64,000 bases of DNA from Anaeromyces robustus (GCA_002104895.1 MCFG01000055.1:48501-112500), one strand, 5' to 3'. Counted from the first letter of the stretch, positions 24,579-38,286 are shown. A program made the numbers and translations. The notes: generated by a model not told the origin, from the sequence alone.

Positions 24579-25813
24579 TTATCACTACTACTTTTTTTTT
24601 ATTTATTCTATATAGGTATATTGTGTAAATATATATATATATATATACTTTTTTTTTTTTTTATTTTTATTTTCCTTTTTATTTTAAAATTTAAATTATT
24701 TTTTATACTATATTTCTTATTAAAGATTTAATATATATAATATATATAACTATATAAAGATTTATTAAAACATTTAGAACATATAATTTTATTATTATTA
24801 TTAATATATATATGTTACTTTTTTTGTCTTCTTTTTTATTGAAAGTATAATAATTTCTTTCTCTTTTTATTTCTCTGTATTGGTATATTTAATACAAACA
24901 AAATATCATACATTAATTATAAATTTCTACACATTCTAAATTCTTAAATTATTCTTTTTTTTTTATTTTAACTTTTTATTTATATATTAAATAAGTTATA
25001 TATAAAAAAAATTTTTTTTTAAAAAAAAAAAAAAAAAAAAAGGAAAAATTATTTTATTTTATATATATATAGTAATGTAAGATAATAAATAATAAATAAT
25101 AATAATTTGAATTATTATTGAATATTTGAATATTTGTTGAATATTATTAATTATTAATTATTCATTATTAATTATTATATAATAATATTTATTTATTAAT
25201 TATATATAATATTTATTTAATTATTAATTATTATTAATATATTATTTATTTAATTTTTATTTATTTATTTATTTATTTATTATTATTTATTATTTATTAT
25301 TAATAAACATGGAAATTAGAATTAAAAAAAATCCAAAGAATTAGTAATAATAAATTATTAATAATCACAAACACAAAATAAAAAAATTTTTGGATTATTA
25401 ATAATAAATAGATAAATAAATAACAATTAAATAAATAATATATAAAAAATAAATAAAAAATTAAATAAATTTAAACTAATAAAAACTATTTAAACTTAAA
25501 TATATAAATTAAATAGATAAATATATTAATATATATTATATAATATATATTAATATATAATAGGAATACATTTGATAATTTAATAGAAATAAATTTTATA
25601 ATTTAATATTTAAATGAATAAAAAATGATCATTTATTTAATTAATAATATTTATTTATTGATTTATATTAATAAATTTATTTATTTATTAAATAATTATC
25701 TATTAATTAATCAAAATTTATTCATTCATTCATTGACTTTTATTATGAATTAATTTTTAAATAAGGGATAAATAACGAAAATAAAAAAAAATTATAAAAA
25801 ATAAGGTTTTTTG

Positions 25814-25934
<121 letters not shown>

Positions 25935-27464
25935 TAATAATTAATAATTATAAAAATGTTTAAAAATAAAAAAACGCAGATAATCGAATAATTTATTAAT
26001 TAATAAGTAATAATTTTTTTTTAATTATTCCTTTAATTAATTAATAATTAAAGATAAAAAAAAACCTTTTTTTTTTTAACCTTAATTTTAAAGTGGAGCA
26101 AAGTCAAAAAATCATTTTAAGTAGAAAAAAAAAAAAAAAAAAAGAAAGAAGATTATAAAATATAAAACTAATTAAAAAAAAATAATAAAATAATATCTTT
26201 TTATTTATTTTTATTTTTTATGTAATAATGATTTATTTATTTATTTAGTTAATTATTTATTTATTTATTCATTTATATAGTTATTTATTATTCATTTATT
26301 TATTTATTAATTATTATTTTATTTATTTATTTATTCATTTATTTATTTATTATATATTAACTAATTCATTATTAATTATTTTTTTATACTAAAATTTCTC
26401 CATGACTTCATATATATATATAATATATTGCATTATAATATAATATATTATAATATACTATACACAGTAAACGTGATAAATAAATGAATATATAAATAAT
26501 AAATTAATAAATAATAAGAATAATGAATGAATGAATAAATATGAAATGAATAAATTTTTATTAATAATAAACTATTATTAATGAGTATTATAAAAAAAAT
26601 AATTTATTATATCATTGATAAACTTTATTTTATAATTTTTTTTTACAAAATATCCAATATCCAATAAATATTATTTTTTTTTTATTTTTTTTGATTATTA
26701 ATATAAAATAAATAATAATATAAAAAATAAAAAAAGTTACAAAACTTATATTTTATTTATTTATTTATTATTAATTATAAAATTATTAATTACTTATTAA
26801 TTACTTATTTATTATTAATTACTTCATTTATTAATAATTAAAGTGTTAAAAAGAAACTCTTTTTGATGATGGTTTACTAAATGAATTTTATTTAATGAAG
26901 TTAGTGTTATATTATTGATTTGTTATTCTCAATTAATTAATTATTGATTGAATGATTGATTTATTCTATTATAGAGAAGAATAATTTATTATTCTTTATT
27001 TATAAATGATGGATGTTGTAAGTAAATAAAGGCTAAAAAGGTTAAAAAGTACTTTTTTCTTCTTCTTCTTTTCATTCTATTGATTTTTCTATTTTTTTTT
27101 TTTTTTTTTTGTTCAATGAATTATTTAATTATTCTTTTTAATCATTAATCATAATAATCTAAAATATAATTATATATTATTTTTTTACATTAACTTTTAT
27201 TTTATTAATTTTAACAACCATTAAATTTCTTTTTTACTTCTTTTTTTCTTTCTTTCTTTCTTTCTTTCATTAATTAAATTAATTATTATTAATTATTAAT
27301 AATGATAAAAATGAAGTTTTGTTTTGTTTTTTGACAATACCATAAAAAAAATAAAGTTTTTTTTTTTTTTTTCAAGTTACACTTTTTTTTTCTTGATATC
27401 ATTCAACCAATAGTTTTCTACGATAAAAGCATTTTTTTTTTTTTTTAATTTATTATTAATAATA

Positions 27465-27654
<190 letters not shown>

Positions 27655-29119
27655 TTTATTAGGAATACTTTAGTATAATATAATATAATAATTATTATAG
27701 ATTTACATATATTAGAATTAATCCTCAAATTAAATAATAAATAATGATGATTGTAATTATTTTAAATATAAAAATAAATAGAAAAATAAATATTAATAAT
27801 AAATCAATCTTTTAAATTATATAAATGAATGATATTATAAATAAATAACTAATAAATTGTCAATATATTTTATGAGTTAATAATAAACAAATAAAATTTT
27901 TATTTGATTTTATTTTTATTAATAATATAATTATAAAATTTATAGATATTAATTATTATTAATATAAATAATAAACAATTATTAATAATAAAAATAATAA
28001 ATAATTATTAATAATTAATAAACACATCACTTAACATCACTTGAAATATTTATTATTTGTGTTATATAATTGAAGAAATGAAATAAATCACTTAGTGTAA
28101 AACATGGATTTTATAAAAACAAATATAACATGTTTACTTAAAATTTTATTCACTATTATATGAATATAATAATAATGGTGTTTTATGTTTTATTCCAAGT
28201 ATTGAATAACTAAATTTATAAATAAAATTTTAAATAAAAGAATAGTTGTAACTGTCTTATAAAACTACTAAATGGTATATTATAATAATAAAGAAAAAAA
28301 ATAAACACATTAACAAAATATTGATATCATTGAATTAATAACATAACATATAAGTTCTTTTCTTTTTTCTTTTTTTTTTCTTACTATTTATAAACAAAAA
28401 TTTTATTATTATTATTATTATTATATAAATTAATTTATTTATTAAAAGTCTTTAAATATATATATCATATGATAAGAAATCTTGTCAAACAAAATTCTTT
28501 TTTCTTTTTTTTATATATAATTTCATAAAGCTCTTTTTTTTTTCTATTGGTGTTCTTTAAAATAAAATAAAATAAAATAAAAAAGAATAAATATCTAAAA
28601 TTATGAATTACAATTACTTTAATATAAATACTCATTCTATTTCTTGTCCTTAATTTTTCCAAAAATATAAATCAATTTCTAAATATTTCTCTTTTTTATT
28701 ATTATTATTATTAATTATTATATATTATATATAATAAAATAAAATAATTTTAACAATTTCTTATTAAAAGAAGATTAAAAAAAATTATTGAATTATTAAT
28801 AAAAAATTATTATAGATATTTAAATTAAAGTCTTTATAAAAAAAACGTTTATTCAACTTCAATTATAAATATTATTTGATTCACTTTTCCTCTTGAATAT
28901 AAATATAAATAATGTAAAATAAATTGAATGAATATTATTATATATAGGACAAGAATAAGATTTATAATATGAATGAATAAATATTATAATAATGGTTTTT
29001 TTTTTTTTTTTTTTTAATATCATTAAAATTATTATAATTTATAATATTGAATGCTAAAATAAGAATTTAAAAATTTCATTGTATAAAAAAATTAATTAAA
29101 ATTTAATTAAATGTCAAAG

Positions 29120-29320
29120 TAATTTGAAATATATTATTTCATTATTCTAAAAAAAAAAAAAAAAAAAAATTAATTATATTCTAACACAAGCCACAATTAA
29201 TAGAAATAAGTAATGAATTTTTTTTTTCTAAGAAAAAATTATTTTATAACTAACTCAAAGTAAATCTTAATGTAAATCATAATATATATCTAATTCAATA
29301 TCAACTTCTAACTAATATAT
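29120..29320. repeat. Diverged dispersed block, copy 1 (mate at 31205-31405)
   Basis: Shares ordered blocks with 31205-31405: ATTATTTCATT then TTCTAA, then AAGCCACAATTA, and about 110 bases on TATCAACTTYTAA. Same orientation, about 2.09 kb apart. Nature unknown; an old duplication or the remains of long terminal repeats. Confidence 0.45.
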
Positions 29321-29593
29321 TAAAAATTTCAATGACTCTAAAATCAAAAATAATAAATAATTTCTATATTATTTATATGAATTGATCGATTAAGCTAACT
29401 AATTTGCCGAGGACAATGAGGGGAGCAATTTAAAATGAAGAGAATTTAATAAATAGAAAGCAAGAAAATAAGAACTTTTATTATATAATTACTAATTAAA
29501 TTATTAAAGTGAAAAGTATAAATTAATATAATTATATATTACTCTTAAAAAATTTTAATTCATTATTAAGGAAATTAAATTATATATATATAT

Positions 29594-29830
29594 ATTCTTT
29601 TTTTTTATATAGGGTAATCGATTCTTTATTTCTTATCAAATATTTTAAATTTTTTTTTTCTTCTTCTGATACAAAAAATTTCAGTTAATTAATTAATAAA
29701 AAAATTATAAAAAAATATATATTCTTTTTTTATATTCTAGTTATGCAGGGTAATTATTTCTTAATTTCCTACCAAATACTTTTAATTTCTTTTTTTTTTC
29801 TTCTTCTTCTTCTGATATAAAAATTATTAA
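29594..29830. repeat. Diverged tandem duplication, 136-bp offset
   Basis: The order AGGGTAAT, a T-rich part with TTTC/CTTATC, CAAATA(C/T)TTT, then TTCTTCTTCTGATA occurs from 29611 and again from 29747. On the minus strand both read an acidic-then-basic peptide (SEEE...KKK), so this may be a broken coding repeat. Confidence 0.5.
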
Positions 29831-30351
29831 GTATTAATATATAGTATTGAGTGAGTTACCAACATGTTAACTTGTTATATTAAAAAATTTAAAATATCTA
29901 ATAATTTTACAAAACAATATATATTACTTATTTTTTTTCTTATTGAATTTTAAACATTGTATATTCAATAGATGAACAGAATAAAAAATATTTTTCAAAT
30001 CATAATATTCATGTTATATAAAGTCAAAAAAAATTAATAAATTATTCCTATTGCTAAACTGAAAAAAAAAAATAAGGTATCAGAGTTACTACTATACACT
30101 GTTAAAAAAACACAGGAGAGATATATAAATTTTAAAATACTACAGTATAAATTAAATTAAATTAATAATAAATATATAAATGGAAGAATATATTAAGTCA
30201 ATTTCCTTTATAAGATAAGGTAAATATATATGCGTGTTAAACTATTGTATGATTACAAGATACCTTCAATCAAAGTATATATAATACATAATTAATTAAG
30301 TTATTTAAAAAAATGTTTATCTTATCTTAATATAAATAAATTTAAAAAGAA

Positions 30352-30722
30352 AATATTCACAATATACTATATACTATACATCAAAAGAAAATATACACTA
30401 TACACTATTACACTATACATCAAAAGAAAATATACACTCTATACTATACACTATACATCAAAAGAAAATATACATTATATACTATACATCAAAAGAAAAT
30501 GTACACTCTATACTATACACTATACATCAAAAGAAAATATACATTATATACTATACATCAAAAGAAAATGTACACTATATACTATACACTATACATCAAA
30601 AGAAAATATACATTGTATACTATACATCAAAAGAAAATATACACTATATACTATACACTATACATCAAAAGAAAATATACATTATATACTATACATCAAA
30701 AGAAAATATACACTATACACAC
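30352..30722. repeat. Minisatellite with alternating 38- and 31-bp units
   Basis: The marker CATCAAAAGAAAAT starts at 30379, 30418, 30456, 30487, 30525, 30556, 30594, 30625, 30663 and 30694. From 30456 on, the spacing alternates 38, 31, 38, 31 and so on, so the true unit is a 69-bp dimer present about four times. The first two units are longer (39 and 38). The open frame at 30499-30744 is only this repeat translated. Confidence 0.92.
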
Positions 30723-31001
30723 CTTAATACACCTTAATATATAAAACTAAATTTTTAATCAATTATTTCAAATTATTATAATAAAGTATAGTATCCGTTA
30801 ATCTATAAACAAGAATTAATTATTAAAGTAATATAAAAACCGAAAAAAGAAAAAAAAAAAGAATAAATAATTAAGAGGTATTTTACAAAATAAAAATAAT
30901 ATATAAAATTTATGCGATAAACTCAAAAAACTATTCATAAAAAGATGATTTATAAAACCATATTAAGAAAGAAAATGTGATAATAAAAATATTACAAAGA
31001 A

Positions 31002-31115
31002 ATGGAATTAGAACCATTAAATTTTTATGAAAATAATGATGTAAATATTATTAAAACTTTTAATCCTAAAAGAAATAATACTAATAATTATAAATTTTCA
31101 AAAATATATTTTTAA
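31002..31115 (+). CDS. Small open frame, 37 aa, unknown
   Basis: ATG at 31002 to TAA at 31113-31115. The peptide opens MELEPLNFYENNDVNIIKTF and uses Glu, Pro, Asp and Arg, unlike frames from simple A/T repeats. No family recognised. It may be a short gene, a first exon or a fragment; a GTAAAT directly follows the stop. Weak call. Confidence 0.2.
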   Translation: MELEPLNFYENNDVNIIKTFNPKRNNTNNYKFSKIYF

Positions 31116-31204
31116 GTAAATTATTTAGATATTTTCATATACAAAAAGAAATTATTCATTATTTTATTCTTAAGACACACATGTATTAACAATAATTAGA
31201 TATT

Positions 31205-31405
31205 TAGAATTAGAGATAGTTTTAAAATACATTATTTCATTTTTCTAATTAACTGTTTTTGTCATAAGCCACAATTAGTATAAATGAAAATGTATTTTTA
31301 TAAAAAATATTTATGATACACTTAAATTTAACTCCATTATACTTATAATAAAATTAACATAATTAAGTCTAATCGGTATCAACTTTTAATAGCATTTTTA
31401 TAATT
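31205..31405. repeat. Diverged dispersed block, copy 2 (mate at 29120-29320)
   Basis: Contains ACATTATTTCATTTTTCTAA, ATAAGCCACAATTA and GTATCAACTTTTAA in the same order as the mate block. Confidence 0.45.
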
Positions 31406-32164
31406 ATTATTATTAATAATAAAAGTGAATTATATAAGTAATAATAGATATGTATATTAATCGATTTTTATTTGATTTTACAATCAATTAAAAAAAAAAA
31501 CATAAAATAAAAATAAAATAAAATAAAATAAAAACTAAAATAAAAACATAAAAACAATTAAAATGGAAAATAAAAGCTATATTTTTTTTTTTTAAGAAAT
31601 TATATTTTAATATTTTTTTTAGAAAAAAAATAAAAAAAAAGAAAGAAAAGGAAATATTTAAATATTTATTATATTTTAATTAATAACTTGTAACCTTGTA
31701 TCTTCTTTAATAATTTTAATAGATTATATTATATTAAAAACGTTACCTGTCTGTTCAATAATTATTAATAATAATTAATTAATATTGATGATATATTTAT
31801 TTATATTTTTATTTACTTTTTCTATTTTATTATAATTATTTACTATTTTTGTATATATATATAAAAAAAAACTCTATAGAAATAATACCAATTTTTAAAA
31901 ATACATTACATAAATTTTATATATATTATATAAAGATTATAGAAATTTTTTTTTTTTTTTTTTTTTTTTGACAATATTTTTATATTTTTATTTTTAATTA
32001 ATAAATTATTTTGTTTCCAATAATAGATTTAATTTGTTTGTTTGTTTGTTTGTTTGTTTGTTTTTTATTAAAAATTTTTAAAAAAAAAAAAAAAAGTTGA
32101 CAAAGCCTATAAATATTTTAAATTATAAATTATATATATGTTTTATTAAGAAAAAAAGAATAGT

Positions 32165-32340
32165 AATGTATACAATCTATCTATCTATTAAACTCTATAA
32201 AAAAATTTATGCCTTTTTCAGTTTTTCTTATTCTGGCCTTTTTTTAAGATATTAATTTATTGGTAGTGTACAATCTATCTATCTATTAAACTCTATAAAA
32301 AAAATTTATGTCTTATCCAGTTTTTTTATTCTGATCTTTT
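32165..32340. repeat. 98-bp direct tandem duplication
   Basis: TACAATCTATCTATCTATTA begins at 32171 and again at 32269. Both copies continue with AACTCTATAAAA, TTTATG, CCAGTTTTT or TCAGTTTTT and ATTCTG. Two copies only, with several substitutions. Confidence 0.85.
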
Positions 32341-32349
32341 TATTTTTAA

Positions 32350-33340
32350 GATTTTAATTTAATATTAAATAGATTTTTTTTAAGTCATGGGATCAATCCT
32401 AGTTTTTATCTAAATTTTAAACTTTTTTTTTTTCACTCGGTGAAAGGATTTATGTGGAAGATTTAAATATTTAAAGGTTTAAAGGTTTAAAAGTAATATC
32501 TACAAGGTAAAAAGATATTAAGGGTATTATTATTACTTTTATATATATCTTTTGATGGTATTATTATAATCATTCATAGTTGATAGATACTATTCTATCA
32601 AAAATTAATTTATATATAAAAAATATACTCTGGAACCAAATTTATTGTTTTGTTCAAGTTATATAATTATAATTTTGATTGTATCTGTATTCGTGTACTT
32701 AACTCTTTCTTTCATACATGAATAATCAGATCAGATAGGCAATTTTCATTTTATTATTATATTCCTAATATTTTTCATTTTCATTTTTTTTTTTTTTAGC
32801 TTTAGCAGATATATTCAATCCCAAAAATAATAAATAATTCATAAAATATATAATTCCTATTGGTATTATCAACAAGAATATTAAAAAAATGAAACCGACC
32901 ATAAAGTAATAATTCGATTAGATTAATTCAACGAATACGAATATTAGACAATATATATAAAAAATAAATTCGTGAAAATTCAAAATAATTTAATGAAGGA
33001 ATATAATCATCATGGACCTCTCTGTAAGAAGGTAAGTTAGATTATATAACAAAATAAATAGTGTGTATTTATTGTTACTAATGAAATATTAAATGAAATC
33101 GGACAGACAGTAGCTATAGGTAAAAAAAAAAAAAAAAAAAAAAAACAATCTATCATAATAAGAAATGTTAGGTTGATAATAATAATAATCAATTCTCTAT
33201 CTCAATGTTAAATTTATCAGAATCAAATTTTTCAACCATATTTCATAAACGAGTATCACCAATGTCGTATAATAATGAATACTAAAATAATATTGTTCTG
33301 ATTGTGGATGTGTTTTTAAAGTTATAGAAGAAATAATAAT
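32350..33340 (+). pseudogene. Decayed coding-like region, family uncertain
   Basis: Several short fragments read like real protein but in changing frames and with stops. Examples are SHGINPSFYLNF (to a stop at 32464), KEYNHHGPLCKK (about 33000-33030), FIVTNEILNEIGQTVAIG (about 33070-33120), SNFSTIFHKRVSPMSYNNEY (to a stop at 33284) and YCSDCGCVFKVIEE (about 33290-33335). The His/Cys clusters and the order suggest the remains of a transposase-like protein, but this is inference. The alternative is a live gene with many tiny exons; GTAAGT follows one fragment at about 33031. Confidence 0.3.
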
Positions 33341-34183
33341 AATAAAAAAAAAAAAAAAGAACAATTTATTTTTTTTATTAAATCAAGATTAATTAAAAAA
33401 AATATTTGTATGTATATAAAAAAAATAATTATAATTAATAATTTATTATATTTATTATATATATAAATTAATTAATATATATAATTTATATTTTAAAGCA
33501 AAACAAGGCAAAACAAAACGAAACAATAAAAAAATTAAAATAATGAATTAATAAATTAAAAAAAAAATTATAATAATAATAAAATTATAATAATAATAGA
33601 TTTATAATAATAATAATAATAATAAAAATTAATTTATATAAATTATATAATAATTAATAACAATAAATAATTGATAATAATAATAACAATAATAATAATA
33701 GCATAATAATTATATTATTATTATTATTATTATTATTATTAAAAACTTTATTGTTATTTTTATTTATTTTATTTTACTTTTTAAATATAAAAGTTATATA
33801 TATATATAAAATAATATATTAGTGTAGATTAAGTATACTTTTTTTTATTTATTTTTTTTTTTTAAAAAAAAGAAAATATTTTAATTAAAAAAAAAAAATA
33901 ATAATTATATAATTTAAATATTTAAATTTAATAAAGATTGAATTTTTTAATTTCAATTATTTAGTTTTCCTTTTCAATATTGTTACATATATATATAACA
34001 ATTTCAGTGGTAGTAGTGGTAACAGCGGTAGTAATTAAAATTTAAAATCTACAAACAAAAAACATAAAATCCTTTTATCTATATAGCAGAGAAGGAGAAA
34101 AAGGAAATAGAAGGATAAAAAAAAAAGTGAAAGAAAAAAAAATAAAAATAATAATACAAAAAATAAAAGAAAATAATTTTTTT

Positions 34184-34254
34184 TATGGCACACAATTTGT
34201 ACATCATCTTTATTGAATTTAAATATTAAAATACATGAAACATAAAAAAAAAAA

Positions 34255-34299
<45 letters not shown>

Positions 34300-34392
34300 A
34301 CATAATGAAAAAAAAAATGATACAAAAAAAATAAAAAATCAGTAAAATATTATAGAAAATAATAAAATAATACTGGAGAGAAAAAAAAAGAA
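34184..34392 (-). repeat. Dispersed poly(A)-ended repeat, copy C
   Basis: Read on the minus strand it runs from CTCCAGTATTAT through ATATTTTACTG, TTCATGTATTTTAATATTT, AATAAA (34214-34209) and ACAAATTGTGTGCCAT into eight A residues. It is close to copy B over this span, but an extra run of about 50 T (minus strand) sits in the middle. It lacks the 5' part seen in copies A and B. The open frame over it is not a gene. Confidence 0.75.
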
Positions 34393-36230
34393 AATAAAGA
34401 AAAGAACATTTTTAAATATATATATTTATATTCAAAAATTATTTTTTCTTTATTATATATATTACTTATTTATTTTCTTTAAATATTACTTTTTTTTTAT
34501 TCCATGTTTGCAATATTTTCTTTTTCTTTATTTATTTTATTTTTTTTTATTTTTATTTTTTTTTTTTTACAACGACTTATATCTCTAGTTTAATATACCT
34601 TGAGTATTTTATGACAGAAAAAAAAATGGACAAATATTTAAACTCAATTTAATTCTAATCTTATATTGTATTTTGTGTCAATTTGAATTATCCTGTTTAG
34701 TAGAATGAATATTTTAAGATTATTCTTTTTTTTTTTTTTTTTTTTTCTTTTTTTCTTTTTTTAGGATATAGATAAATTATTTAAAAAAAAAAAAAAAAGG
34801 TTATTGGGTTTTTTGTAAAGAAAGATCCACAACAGAAAAAAAAAATGATAAAAAAATGAGAATGTTTTAAGGTCCCTAAAAAAAATTAATTCTATTCTAT
34901 AATAAAATTTGTATTCTCAAAAAAAAAAAAAGAAGATTTCAAATTTATTTATTTAAATTTATGTAACATATTAATATATTTAATTTTATATAATTTTATA
35001 TAATTTTTATTTTATTTATTTATTTATTTATATTTATTTATTTTTTGTGTTCCATTAAATATAATTTATCACATTATAATAAAATTTATCACATTAAAAA
35101 TAATTTCTATGGAAGATTTTTCTAGAAAATGACATCTTTTTTATTATTTATTATTTATATTTCTATATTTCTATATTTCTATATTTCTATATTTCTATAA
35201 ATTAAAAGATAAGATAAAAAAATTAAAAAAAAAAAAAAATATTTACGTGTTTTATCTTGTCAAAAAAAAACAAAATAATTTTTTATGATCATAAATCGTA
35301 AATTAATGTTATTTTAGTTTAAAATATTTATTTTAAAACCTTTTTTTTTATTTCATAATTAAAAATATATATATATTTAATATACTATTATTTAATTATA
35401 GATTAATATTATTATAATAAAAAAAAAAAAAAATAAACATTTTTATTATTAACTATTAACTATTAACTATTAATTACAAAATCAAATCAGAGTGTTTTTT
35501 TTTTTTGTTATTATTTTCATTATTATTATTAACATCACTGATATTGAATTAAGAAGTATTTTCTTTTCAATATGAGAAAAAGCTTCTAAGATTCTATATA
35601 ATATTAAATTTCATTACAATTATTAATGATTTTTTTTTTGATATTTATAAATATAAATCTGAGTAAAATATATATATTTTCAATAACCCAAAAAAATTAT
35701 TATTCTAATTAATTAAAATGAAATGTTGGCAATAATAATATTAAAAGTAATATAATTGAAAAAATATTTATTTATTAAATATTTAATAAAAATAATCGAT
35801 TTAAAGCTATGGTTAAAAAAATAAAATAAGAATAAAAATAAAAAGAGATGTCAATATAACAAGATATGTTATGTTAATTCTATAAAAAAAAAATCAAAAT
35901 AATGCTAGAAAAAGTTTTTTTTACACTTTATTTATCTTTCTATATCCATATCCAATAAAAAAATGAAAAAGATGACAATACAAAAAAAAAAAAAAAAAAG
36001 ATACAAACAATAACAATAATGGATAATTAAATAAATAAAAAAACACTAATACTAACTACTACTATTTAAATAATAATGAATAATGAATAATACCAATATA
36101 ATCTATATAATAATAAATAATTAAATAAAAATAATCATAGTAATGATAATCAAACTAACAATACAAAAAAAATATTACAATATAATATTGCTTTTTATCA
36201 AATTTTTAATAATTTTTCTATTTATTATCA

Positions 36231-36261
<31 letters not shown>

Positions 36262-36354
36262 AAATTATAAAAGAATTCCATAATATATTATTTATATTAT
36301 GAATAATATATTTACATATTTATTATTATATTATTATTATCATTATATACTGCC

Positions 36355-36385
36355 TTTTTATTTATTTATTTATTTATTATAATTT

Positions 36386-36433
<48 letters not shown>

Positions 36434-36458
36434 TTATAATTTATTATTTATTTAATTT

Positions 36459-36521
<63 letters not shown>

Positions 36522-36525
36522 TATT
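36355..36525. repeat. Interrupted (TTTA)n microsatellite
   Basis: Three blocks of TTTA separated by TATAATTTATTA-type breaks; the inner break occurs twice. Confidence 0.9.
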
Positions 36526-38286
36526 TCATTTAATAATTTTGTTTTTGTTTTTTTTTTTGTTTTTATTTTTATTCGTAGAATGTTACTGCATATCGAATGT
36601 TTTAATATTTTTTGTGCAATCTAAAGTTACAGTTTAGAGTTACATGTCAATTATCTCAATTATTATGAATTATTATCAATTATTACACATTTTGATCTTC
36701 TTCATTATTTATAAATTATTTATAAATTATTTATAATTATTAATTTAACAAATGAATATAAAAAAAAAAAAAACAAATAAAAAATAAAAACAAATAAAAA
36801 ATATTTATATATATGTTTTTTTTTGTATTATATTATATTGTATTGTTTTATTGTAATTACTCCCAAATTTTTTTTTTATTTTTATTTTTATTTTTATTTT
36901 TATATTAAATGGATTTTTTTTTTTTTAGTTCATTTCACCATTTCAACAAGTTAAATTCTTGAAATTCTTTTTTAATTAATTAATTAATTTATTGATTTAT
37001 TGATTTAAATAAAAATAAAATGAAGTTAAAATTTTGTTACATAAAACAAGAAGAACAAATAAAAAATCATTCGCTTTTTTTTTTTATTATTTTATTTTAT
37101 TTTATTTTGTTTTGTTTTGTTTTTTTTTTGTTTTTGTTTTTTTTTTCCACTTATTTTTAAATTAACCATTTTCAATTTTCAATTTTCAATTTTTAACCTT
37201 TTTTTTTGATATTTATTTTAATTATTTCTATTTTTGTATATTTTCTTTTTTCTTTTTTTTTCCTTTTTTTTTTTCTTTTTTTTCCTTTTTTTTTTTTTCT
37301 AATATAAATAAAAAAAAATAAAACAAAATAAAATAAAAAAATTAAAAATTAAAAATAAAATTATTACTCATTTATGATTAATCAAATTAAAATTATTAAA
37401 AATCTCAGAATTTTTTATTTTTTTTAAATTTTTATTTTTATTTTTATTTTATTTTATTTTAATACATTTAATTTATTTAATATATTCTATAATATATTCT
37501 ATAATATATTCTATAATATATATAATAAATATATATTAATGTATAATCAATTTATAATAAATATATAATAAAAGTATAATCAATTTATAATAAATATATA
37601 ATAAATGTATAATAAATGTATAATTAATATATAATCAATATATAATTAATATATAATTTATTTATATATTTTATTATATTTATAATGTATTAACAATATA
37701 TATTAAATAAATAAATAAATAAAAATTTTTTTTTCTGTCAAGTTATAAAAAATGAAAAAAAAAAAAAAAAACACAAAATATTAAAAACTAAAAAAATTAA
37801 CAAAAACAGTTTTTTGTCTCAGTAATTTAAAAAATTTAAAAAAAAAAAAAACTTTTCTATCATTTTTTTTTTATTTCTTTATTTCTTTATTTCTTTATTT
37901 TGTTTTATTTTAAAATAACACTTTATAAATATTTTTAATATTTGTTTTGTTTTGTTACCAACTAATAATAATAATAAATAATAATGAATAATAATTAATA
38001 ATAATGAATAATACTTAAAAAAAAAAAAGATAAACATTTATTTATTTATTTATTTATACATTTATACATTATCCATCCATTAATATCCATTAATATCTAT
38101 TAATATTCATTAATATTCATTAATATTCATTAATATCCATTATTTTCATTAATATTCATTAATATTCATTATCCATCCATTAATATCCATTATGTTCATT
38201 ATCAACAACAACAACAGTATCATTTTTATTTTTATTAATTGTTATTTTATATTATATGTACTTGTAACTTATTCTACTTTACTATT

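Larger units (their letters stand above)
30723..34183. other. Gene desert, part 2 (3.5 kb), with decayed coding-like parts
   Basis: More complex than the flanks. It holds a small open frame (31002-31115), the second diverged block (31205-31405), a 98-bp tandem duplication (about 32165-32340) and stop-interrupted coding-like fragments (32350-33340). From 33.4 kb it returns to simple A/T DNA. Confidence 0.55.

Noticed and set aside
30076-30085. Intact LTR retrotransposon based on GGTATCAGAG
   Set aside because: A ten-base match alone is weak and no gag, integrase or reverse transcriptase frame is nearby; kept only as a speculative finding.
30352-30722. Possible CRISPR array
   Set aside because: Units are contiguous with no unique spacers, and the genome is eukaryotic; it is a minisatellite.
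34035-34325. 96-codon minus-strand frame, similar to one at 56648-56992
   Set aside because: The likeness is real, but both frames are translations of the dispersed repeat plus T runs (Phe/Leu strings), not proteins.
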